Of a stretch of DNA of 13,533 bases, positions 7,395 through 13,533 are shown piece after piece. The notes under the pieces are model-generated. The model worked only from the letters and a program-made list of their open reading frames with translations, made no database searches and was not told the DNA's origin. Positions within the stretch are counted from its first letter, which is position 1. Each line of letters starts with the position of its first letter. Where the stretch lies: positions 1-13,533 of the forward strand of contig JALQPE010000428.1 in NCBI GenBank assembly GCA_030407315.1, given 5' to 3'. Source of the stretch: Asparagopsis taxiformis. Lineage: Eukaryota; Rhodophyta; Florideophyceae; Bonnemaisoniales; Bonnemaisoniaceae. The position numbers and the translations under genes were made by a program.

Positions 7395-8295
7395 ACATCC
7401 AGCAGGGCTCGCCGCGTCACAAACTTGAACCGGTCGATATGCGTCTCATCGTTCTCGGCATAGTCAACTAGGCAGTGGCGCGTAGACGTGAAGCGAGCCC
7501 TCCCCTCATTCCGGTTCTTCTCATCTGTTTCATCGTCCCCAGTATTGACAATGGGACTCCACAGCTGCCGGTTCCCAGGGTCCTTGTGCACCTCCTCCCC
7601 CTCCCACGTTCCCAAAAAGTACCGAAACAATTCCTGGTTAGGAATTTCTTCCATGAGACCCAAGTCAAATGGGAACTTGTCCGACGCATCGAGGTAGCTT
7701 ACATCCGCGAAATTGTGCATCACCGTATACCCTCGCTCGTTGATTTCCGTTCGGCAATTGTGGAAGTACGCCATACCAGTGCCGGCCTCATACGAATCCT
7801 TCCAGCTTGTAGACATTCGCGCAACCTGGGCGAAGTCCAGCCTCGAGGGTAGAAACGTCGATGTAGGCTCACACATCGCCTTGGCAGCCATCTTCCACGC
7901 TGCGAAAAACATCGGATAGATGGTGTCGATCTCGAAAACAAGATGACGAGCCCGATGTTGTTCCGGAATATGCAGCCCCTCAAACACAGGGTCCATCGCC
8001 ACTTGTTTCAAATACCTCACCTCTCTGCCCTCCTCATCGATTTCCACACTCTCCAATAACAACCTGAGCTCAATCGGGGGCAGACAGCCAACCCTCACCG
8101 ATGCAGTGACGTCCGCGGGACGCTGCGCCAGATGATGCCCTTCAGCTCGGTCTTTGACTTCGAAATCGTCGGGAAGAGATGGCATCCGGTCGTCGAACAG
8201 GAGGTCGTGTTCAGAAGGAGAGTCACGAACGATGTAACCGTCTTCATCGACTTCTACTCCTTCCGGAACAGTGAATGTAATTGTCACTTCGCGGA
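7311..8295 (-). CDS. Middle region leading into the dioxygenase domain
   Basis: The frame is open 8638-7301, but sense starts near 8295 with VTITFTVPEGVEVDEDGY. Sequence upstream in this frame is the shadow of the ParB-like segment. The region is rich in acidic loops and includes IPEQHRARHLVFEIDTIYPM and FHNCRTEINERGYTVMHNFA. Its end, THIDRFKFVTRRALLDVWLG ... PGEKLVMPASGG, looks like the N-terminal strand/helix scaffold of the dioxygenase that follows. Apart from that scaffold I do not recognise it. The YTVMHNFADVSYLD segment is typical of the helical entry into phytanoyl-CoA-hydroxylase-like folds, though this is a weak resemblance. Confidence 0.6.
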
Positions 8296-8300
8296 CCCCC

Positions 8301-9716
8301 TGCTTTCGACTTGGCCCACGTCTGCACCCTGTTTGTCTTCCTCGTCCGAAGCGGTATGGACAGATTCTTGGTTGGAGGGAGTCGCACCAGCACGTTGTTA
8401 TCTTGGGGGACAATCTCAACGGCAGAATCGGGGGAACGGGCGGAGTCTTCGTCAACCTCATCACCGGAAGCAGTGGCTTGTTGTTGATCGGTGGGTTTAT
8501 CAACAACGGCCTGCTCTTCTTCCCCGGCGGATTGTTGTACCACAACCGGCTCTTCTTCCTCGAGGCGTGTGCTCCCCGTCGAGCGAAGTCGCTGTGAACG
8601 GCGGCGGATGCCATGCGAAGCAGGCTCATGTTCGACATTCCGCTGCTTCTTGTGAGTGAGTCTCACATTGGCAGCAGAAGGGCGGCGTTTGCGTCGAGCC
8701 TTAGTCTTCTTCTTCAATGTCGGATTGAAAAACTCTTTCAAGTTGGTTTCCAAATCCTGTAAACGCGTGGTTCTCCGTCGCATTCGAACCTCACTGCTCC
8801 GGTCGTCCCCTCTATACATTGCAATGGCATTGGTGAGATGCCATTGCAACTCCTTCGGCTGCTTAACCGACCCAATTGCCATCTCTGTGCTCAGAAATGA
8901 CTTGCGCATAACACTCTTTGGGCGCCCATACGCAGCGTACAGAGAATTTGCTATTGCAGTCACGCGACGGACGTATGTATAGAAGTCGTTCACGTCAAAG
9001 CGTCCATCCGGACGTCCACCATGAGCAGGGTTCAAGTACTCCGAAAGACCACGCAAGACGAAGACAAAGTTTTCTTCCAGCAACTCGCGCACTATCTTGT
9101 GGTCCAGGTGCGTTATCCCAATCTCGTTGCGGCGCTCGGAATTGTTCAGCTCACGCAACACTTCGTCGAGAACAGGATGCTTCAGCGTTGCTATAGCCAA
9201 ACGCGTCCACCGCCGGGCCGTGTTCGTTGAATTCATCATCCCCATGAACTGCGCCTCGAACAATGTTCGGATGACATCAGACTCACGCAAGTCGCCAGCG
9301 TTTTCCACGTTATTTGCAACAGCAATCGTACGGATGAACTGCTGGATGGACGACAAGATTCGAACCAGGGAGCGCTCCGTCAGTTGCGTCCCAGTCGTAT
9401 GGTTCGACTCTGCACTCTTGTGGATGATCTCATGAGGCTGAAGATCACTGTCGTCCTTGCGGCGAAGGTAGTACACATCCAGAGGCTGAGTAACCCAGCG
9501 CAAGCGGTTTGCGTCCTGTGGCAGCTTGGTTCTGTGCATACGGGTGAGGCGCGTGAAGTCATCGGCAATGCTATGCATAGCATTGAGACGATGCAGTCCG
9601 TCGATCACGGTCACGTTCGCATTGGCATGGAATTTGCCATTCTGGAACAGACGCGTGTCGGCGGACAGATGCGTGTTCTGCGACCTCAGCACCGTCACAG
9701 TGATACGCGAGAGAGC
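8301..9716 (-). CDS. ParB/sulfiredoxin-like domain followed by helical region and basic/acidic tail
   Basis: The open frame runs 9698-8244 from a GTG; coding sense begins at about 9716 (LSRITVTVLR) and ends near 8300. VTVIDGLHRLNAM (VIDGLHRL at residues 31-38 from that GTG) is the signature 'IDGxHRlxA' loop of ParB, sulfiredoxin and ParB-like nuclease domains, which bind nucleotide or DNA. IIHKSAESNHTTG resembles the segment following that loop in relatives. About 200 mainly helical residues without a name follow, then a lysine/arginine cluster (LKKKTKARRKRRP, RRRSQRLRS) suitable as a nuclear signal or DNA contact, then an acidic and Gln-rich stretch. The frame changes at the run of five G (minus strand) near 8300. 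DNA binding is more likely than redox activity because no sulfiredoxin active-site context is visible, but that is inference. Confidence 0.7.
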
Positions 9717-10206
9717 TCACATACCCCACAGCCAACATATTGTTGCGCAGGTCCTCCACGTGGTCTTCTTTCACATCCCGAAGGGTCACGGCCGGTTCCA
9801 CTAGCTGCCTCACCAACACAGTCGCTCCTTCTCCGACGTAATCCGACGTCACAAACTTGGGCACCGTAATTTGCGTCCCCTGCTGCTCACGAATGCTTTC
9901 CGCCACCTCCGGTTCGTCGTCCACTTCGGTTACGTCCTGCGTAGTAGCTTCGGTGACGTTGGAGCGAGCAGGGTGCTTCGTGCCTCCACTGGAGGGTCTT
10001 GCAGAGCGAGCAGGGCGCTTCGTGCCTCCCGAAACCGGGACGGAGCGTGCTGGATGCTTCGTACCCCCCGAACCAGTGATTTCGCCTGCCGGACCGGTAC
10101 TGGGCATCCGTCCCGAGCTGGCCTGGTTCGTCGCTGCGTTGAAGTTTGACGCTGCAGCAGGGGTACGAATGTCGCTAGGGCCATCCTCCGCAGCGGGGCG
10201 CATCAT
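9717..10206 (-). CDS. N-terminal segment: low-complexity repeats and start of the ParB-like domain
   Basis: Starts MMRPAAED and is Ala/Gly/Pro/Ser-rich for about 45 residues. Then come three copies of SGGTKxPARS (residues 46-55, 59-68, 73-82), encoded by a short tandem DNA repeat at about 9961-10068; this is probably a flexible basic linker. An acidic stretch follows, and then FVTSDYVGEGATVLVRQLVE and VTLRDVKEDHVEDLRNN, which look like the first strand and helix of a ParB/sulfiredoxin fold. The frame continues to 9571, but coding sense is lost after AVGYV, where the reading moves to the neighbouring frame. Shared identity with the next segment is inferred from fold order. Confidence 0.6.
9961..10068 (-). 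repeat. Coding minisatellite, three units
   Basis: Three imperfect copies of a unit of about 40 bp containing GGCACGAAGCRCCCTGCTCG on the minus strand. Each encodes SGGTKxPARS. Unit lengths stay multiples of three, so the frame is kept across the repeat. Confidence 0.75.
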
Positions 10207-10215
10207 CCGAGTATC

Positions 10216-10571
10216 TCAAGGGTAAAACGCCGCGGCGTATGCTCCACCCATCGTCTCCGGCGGTCCCTCGGCGCCATCAAACATGTACGGGAACGGGAGG
10301 TCCTTGAACTTGTCCTTAGTCGCAATGTTGCGCACGACGATGTAGTCGGCCTCGTCGGTTTCCGGCAGCTTGTGGTTGTGCAACGTGCGCGGAAGGCCAA
10401 CATCGCCACCAGCAGTGCTCACCGAAGCCGTCCCAATATGCACAGCCGCACCGTCCACGTCCGCAAACAAGTCGACATCGACGCCGCGCTTGAGTCCGCG
10501 CGACTCCGCTGACGCGCTCACTTGATCGCCGCAAACCGTTGAAAACAACTGCTGAAATGCGTATCCGCCAT
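10216..10571 (-). CDS. Upstream coding block, unrecognised; separate small gene or true N-terminus of the ParB-like gene
   Basis: The sense frame reads VDVDLFADVDGAAVHIG, LPRTLHNHKLPETDEADYIV and KDLPFPYMFDGAEGPPETMG, ending FYP and TGA at 10218-10216. It stays open up to 10719, but the part before about 10570 is leader-like (Ser/Thr/His-rich). The best start is ATG 10571 in the context CAACAACCATGGCG. That start lies in another frame (MADTHFSSCFQRFA) and would join the sense frame by a one-base change near 10530-10545. After the TGA the same frame continues and reaches MMRPAAED within 12 bases. Either this is a complete protein of about 118 residues, or the TGA is a lesion inside one longer gene. 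No family recognised. Confidence 0.5.
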
Positions 10572-10720
10572 GGTTGTTGAGTTGGAAAGTAAAAGAGATG
10601 GTTGACGTTGACGTATTCGAGTGATGTGGATGGTAGGTTTCACGTTGCTTGAAGAATGGTCGTGAACGCCAATCGCTGGAAATAATAACACAATACAACC
10701 GAAATTTTGTTAGGTACACA
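10572..10720 (-). promoter_or_regulatory. Likely leader/promoter of the minus-strand gene
   Basis: The minus strand just before ATG 10571 is rich in CA, CT and TC (ACCTACCATCCACATCACTC, CCATCTCTTTTACTTTCC), as in many fungal 5' leaders. I see no definite TATA element. Confidence 0.4.
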
Positions 10721-10911
10721 CCTATCGTGACCGCTGGAATGCAAGACAGGCAATCGAGATGTGAGTGTCCGTTCGGAACGGGCCCGAGTCGGGCTCTCGA
10801 AACCTGACGAGGTGGCGTGAAGCAGGCAGTGTCCTTGATGTGTAATGTGTTAAAATTACAGCTGTCAAGCTAGGCGGCTTTTGGGGCGGCTGCGAGCACC
10901 CCTTTATCCGG
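10721..10911. other. Unassigned spacer between gene and right array
   Basis: GC-rich patches (GGGCCCGAGTCGGGCTC and GGCGGCTTTTGGGGCGGC) without a gene. Homology to the array starts only at about 10915, with ACACCCTGATTTGAGTTAAA, so the first right-hand unit is cut at its 5' end. Confidence 0.4.
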
Positions 10912-10912
10912 G

Positions 10913-11124
10913 GAACACCCTGATTTGAGTTAAAATTTGGGCTATTCTCAAAAACATGCACATGTGAACATGTTTTTGAGATGGGGGTGTGCCGTACGGC
11001 ACAATCGACCCGCCCAAATCGTTGATTTTTGCAAGATTTTTTGTGCCCGAAATTTTAGAATTTCTGGGCTGGCCAGCAGTGCAATCGAGCTGGACATCCA
11101 CCGGACGTCCATTTCAGGTTGATC
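10913..11124 (+). repeat. Array core unit R1 (5' truncated)
   Basis: Hairpin at 10947-10980 (perfect 12-bp arms), palindrome at 10988-11003, GGACGTCC at 11103-11110. It lacks the usual GGGGCCGTTGTGGCC head. Confidence 0.85.
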
Positions 11125-11394
11125 GTGTGCTGCCTACATCGACGCATTGCAGAAACTAAGCCAGCGGGCTCACTACTAATACAAAGTGCACGGATATGAG
11201 TAACGTGATGGGTGAGTAGTGTTTGTGTTGAGGGAGTAAGGCGGGACCATTATGAAACACGGAAGAAGATTTCTCCCTAGCATAACTTAGGCTTAAAGCC
11301 TGGAATCGACCCATCTTTCGGCGCCATTTAGCCTCACAGTTAGTGCTTACAGAAGCCAGTGATGGCCCCACTCGGGGCGGCGGCACTCGGGCGG

Positions 11395-11640
11395 CGGCCG
11401 GTTCCTGGGGCCGTTGTGGCCAAATTAGACACCCTGATTTGAATTAAAATTTGGGCTATTCTCAAAAACATGCACATGTGAACATGTTTTTTGAGATGGG
11501 GGTGTGCCGTACGGCACAATCGACCCGCCCAAATCGTTGATTTTTCACAATTTTTTCTGCCCGAAATTTTAGAATTTCTGGGCTAGCCAGCAATGTAATT
11601 AAGCCGGACATCCACCAGACGTCCATTCTGGGTTGTTCGT
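11395..11640 (+). repeat. Array core unit R2
   Basis: Hairpin at 11461-11495 with one extra T in the right arm, palindrome at 11503-11518. GGACGTCC is mutated to AGACGTCC here and the GCTGGCCAGC site to GCTAGCCAGC. The preceding stretch duplicates GGCACTCGGGCGGCGG. Confidence 0.85.
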
Positions 11641-11889
11641 GTGCTGCTCACATCCACGCATTACAGCAACCACGCAGGCGGGCCCACTGCTCATACGAAG
11701 TGCACGTAGTATGTGCAGCACGATGGATGAGTAGTGTTTGTCGTGAGAAAGTGGGGTGGGAGCATGTCGAAACAAGGACCAAAACTTTGCCCTGGCGTAT
11801 TGAGCCTGAGCCTGGAATCGATCCTTCGTGAGATGTGGCTTTGCTTACAGTTGATGCTTACAGAAGCCAGCGATGGCCCCGCTCGGGGC

Positions 11890-12140
11890 GTCGGATGGCT
11901 TCTTCTGGGGCCGTTGTGGCCAGATTAGACACCTTGATTTGAGTTGAATTTTGAGCCATTCTCAAAACATGCACATGTGAACATGTTTTTGAGATGGGGG
12001 TGTGCCGTACGGCACTTTCGACCGCCCAAATCGATGTATTTTTGCATTTTTTTTCTGACTGAAATTTTAGAATTTCTGGGCTCGCCAGCAATGCAATTGA
12101 GCTGGACATTCACCGGACGTCCATTTCAGGTTGGTCGAGT
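11890..12140 (+). repeat. Array core unit R3
   Basis: Hairpin at 11961-11993, palindrome at 12001-12015 (last base changed), GGACGTCC at 12115-12122. Confidence 0.85.
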
Positions 12141-12179
12141 ATTGCACATGGATACAGTTTTGCAGCTATTTCTCAGCCC

Positions 12180-12250
12180 AACATTTTAGAATTTCAGGGC
12201 TGACCAGCAATGTAACCGAGCCGGACTTCCACTGGACGTCCATTTCAAGC
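12180..12250 (+). repeat. Array fragment (distal part only)
   Basis: Only ATTTTAGAATTTCAGGGCTG through GGACGTCC (12234-12241) is present, about 120 bp after the same block of R3. This looks like a local duplication of the distal module without hairpin or 16-bp palindrome. Confidence 0.75.
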
Positions 12251-12889
12251 TAGGCGAGTGCTGCACATTTGCTCGCATCGCAGCAACTAAGCAAGTGTTG
12301 AGAGCACCGAGATGCCATGCAGACAAGAGGGAATCGGCTGCAAACGGCTTCCCTGGTCGGCGGCTGGATGTCTGGATGTGAATGGCTGCAAGCATGGAAA
12401 TCTTGCTACCGCACGGCGCATACACACTGCAGCAGCACATCACTGACGCATGCGAAAGTTGGGTGCTGCAGTGCGTGGTTGTTTGTGTGTTTTGTGTGTG
12501 TATGACGAACCTTGTGGTATCCCTAGGCGTGCACTGGTGCAAAAGTTTGGACTGCCCCATCGGTCGTACTTTGACGCATTTACATGCATCGGAGAACGAC
12601 CAAGGAGGTAGAGCAGCAATCGCTGTTGGCTGAGCGTCCAAACTAGAGGGCTTTGGGCAATGGTTCTATAGCAGTCATTTAAAGGACGCCCACCGTTGAT
12701 GACTGAGATCCACGGTGTGTTTAGTATTCATGGTGTTGTCCTGCATTGGCGGACGTCGAAGACGAGTACTTCCAGTGAGCGTCCAAGGTGAACAGCTCAG
12801 CAGAGGATTATGATGTGGATGTGAAGGCATGGATGAGGCCAGCAGGAACGTTTCTGCAAGATGGGCGTGAGTGGGTAAGTGAGCGGGGA
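12251..12889. other. Unassigned stretch between array units
   Basis: No credible gene. A GT-rich run (GGTTGTTTGTGTGTTTTGTG) lies at 12477-12505. Short open frames on both strands lack motifs or homogeneous composition. One GGACGTC half-site occurs near 12751. Probably degenerate repeat or spacer. Confidence 0.45.
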
Positions 12890-13155
12890 GGGGCCGCTCG
12901 GGGCGCTTGGTAGCCTCTGGGGCCGTTGTGGCCAAATTAGAATCAAGCCTATGTCCGGCGGACGTCCTGAATTGCTTTATTTTTTGGGCTATTCTCAAAA
13001 ACATGCACATGTGAACATGTTTTTGAGATGGGGGTGTGCCGTACGGCACTTTTGACCGCCCAATCGATGTATTTTTGCATTTTTTTCTGACTGAAATTTT
13101 AGAATTTCTGGGCTCGCCAGCAATGCAATTGCGCTGGTCATTCATCGGACGTCTA
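12890..13155 (+). repeat. Array core unit R4 (diverged)
   Basis: The head GGGGCCGTTGTGGCCAAATT is kept, then diverges and gains an extra GGACGTCC at 12960-12967. Hairpin 12994-13027 has perfect arms; the palindrome is at 13035-13049. The terminal GGACGTCC has decayed to GGACGTCT. Confidence 0.8.
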
Positions 13156-13312
13156 TATGTGCTCAAGCGATTGCTGTCTGCTTCAAATACTTGAGACATT
13201 ATTGCCCCACACGACATAAAGTCCCCTAACATGCGACGCCCATCAAACATAAACAATTTCATCCTCTTACTACATTCTAGTCGCACACATACATCCATCT
13301 CCAAACAAAAAA
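13156..13312 (+). promoter_or_regulatory. Probable promoter and 5' leader of the gene at the right edge
   Basis: CT/CA-rich sequence (CATCCTCTTACTACATTC, CACACATACATCCATCTCC) leads into CAAACAAAAAAATG. This is a common arrangement for fungal transcription starts and leaders. No TATA box is certain. Confidence 0.4.
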
Positions 13313-13533
13313 ATGTCATTTAACACCACCAGTTCCGCTTCATCGTACGCCAATACCGCCCAGTCGCCCAGCAGACAAGCTAGCCGTGCAGAAAATAAGC
13401 ACCGCCATCTACGACGGAAACGACTGGATCTCATCATCGCTCTCAGCATTTCCAACAAGCCCAACATGTTTCCCCTACGTCACCCTCCAAACGATTACCA
13501 TTGTATACGTCTGCATTCTCCGTCAATTGCATC
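13313..13533 (+). CDS. 5' end of an unrecognised gene, cut by the window edge
   Basis: ATG 13313 sits in an A-rich strong start context and opens a frame without a stop through the last base (73 codons). The first 30 residues are Ser/Ala/Thr/Gln-rich (MSFNTTSSASSYANTAQSPS), then a basic patch KHRHLRRKRLDLIIAL follows. Ser-rich starts followed by a basic helix occur in many fungal nuclear proteins, but this is not enough to name it. It may run into an intron before the window ends. Minus-strand frames across the same bases look like shadows. Confidence 0.45.
   Translation, partial: MSFNTTSSASSYANTAQSPSRQASRAENKHRHLRRKRLDLIIALSISNKPNMFPLRHPPNDYHCIRLHSPSIA

Larger units (their letters stand above)
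6617..10206 (-). pseudogene. Whole-gene span: ParB-like domain plus 2OG-Fe(II) dioxygenase, interrupted by frame changes
   Basis: Five coding stretches follow one another in protein order without a plausible new start between them, so I read them as one gene of roughly 1,190 codons. The breaks are near 9716 (extra base), at the C5 run 8296-8300 (extra base), near 7303-7315 where A5 and C5 runs sit (missing base), and near 6715-6735 (extra base). The middle stretch has no ATG near its coding onset, which argues against separate genes. The proposed start is ATG 10206, but coding-like sequence continues upstream beyond an in-frame TGA at 10218-10216. The stop is the TAG at 6619-6617. A functional gene with uncorrected indels and a young pseudogene are both possible. 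The methyltransferase-SET gene points toward it from the left. Confidence 0.6.
10912..13155 (+). repeat. Right satellite-like array (four core units plus one fragment)
   Basis: Same unit and same orientation as the left array. The landmark AAATTTTAGAATTTC is at about 11049, 11562, 12061 and 13093, and a short fragment lies at 12180-12250. Divergence increases rightward: GCTGGCCAGC becomes GCTCGCCAGC, and the palindrome ends CACT instead of CACA in R3 and R4. R1's linker is the long type seen after L1 (CATTGCAGAAACTAAGCCAG), so left and right arrays share a recent origin. Confidence 0.9.

Noticed and set aside
9685..9724. 40-base mini-intron on the minus strand (GTATGT ... GAG) joining the two ParB-like segments
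   Set aside because: It would restore the frame and has a textbook donor, but it would remove ITVTVLR, a strand expected in the ParB fold, and 40 bases is very short. A one-base indel fits better, though the intron is not excluded.
4905..13155. CRISPR array
   Set aside because: Units are hundreds of bases long with similar linkers, no short regular spacers and no cas genes.
12675..13319. 214-codon minus-strand frame at the right end
   Set aside because: It crosses array unit R4 and the leader of the + strand gene. Its composition changes abruptly with the repeat boundary and it shows no domain.

Overview
The window looks like eukaryotic nuclear DNA, probably fungal (perhaps basidiomycete-like). 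The reasons are CT/CA-rich leaders before Kozak-type ATGs (AACAACCATGGCG, minus strand at 10571; AAACAAAAAAATGTC at 13313), no bacterial ribosome sites or operon spacing, and about half the window being hairpin-rich repeat DNA. Red algae or other protists remain possible. The organism call is inference.

Two large convergent genes dominate, and both appear to concern modification of DNA or chromatin. On the + strand, 8-2604 encodes an unrecognised N-terminal region, then a DNA methyltransferase of the amino-methylating N4/N6 class with catalytic DPPY before the SAM-binding FAGT motif, then a divergent SET domain (protein lysine methyltransferase fold). On the - strand, 10206-6617 encodes, in order, a ParB/sulfiredoxin-like domain (VIDGLHRL), a basic/acidic linker, an unrecognised middle region and a phytanoyl-CoA-hydroxylase-like 2-oxoglutarate/Fe(II) dioxygenase domain (HND ... 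H ... R). A further coding-looking block (10571-10216) lies just upstream. Both genes are cut by several one-base frame changes, several at homopolymer runs, with almost no stop-codon substitutions. This is either assembly/sequencing error or recent decay.

The space between and around the genes is repeat DNA. 2895-3240 carries three hairpins built from one shared arm sequence. 3320-3500 is packed with GGACGTCC and CCTAGTATTACTAGG palindromes. 3610-4610 is a strongly pyrimidine-biased tract that creates a long but unconvincing open frame. Arrays of a roughly 400-500 bp satellite-like unit lie on both sides of the dioxygenase gene (4905-6360 and 10912-13155), always in the same orientation. Each unit stacks several palindromes, including a 12-bp-arm hairpin, TGTGCCGTACGGCACA, GCTGGCCAGC and GGACGTCC.

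At the right edge a new + strand reading frame starts at 13313 and runs out of the window.

Working hypothesis (inference): this is an accessory, possibly mobile, epigenetic locus that pairs a DNA-methyltransferase/SET writer with a ParB-like/dioxygenase protein, embedded in repeats that may be its targets or the scar of its movement. I know of no described system with exactly this set, but I could not search.
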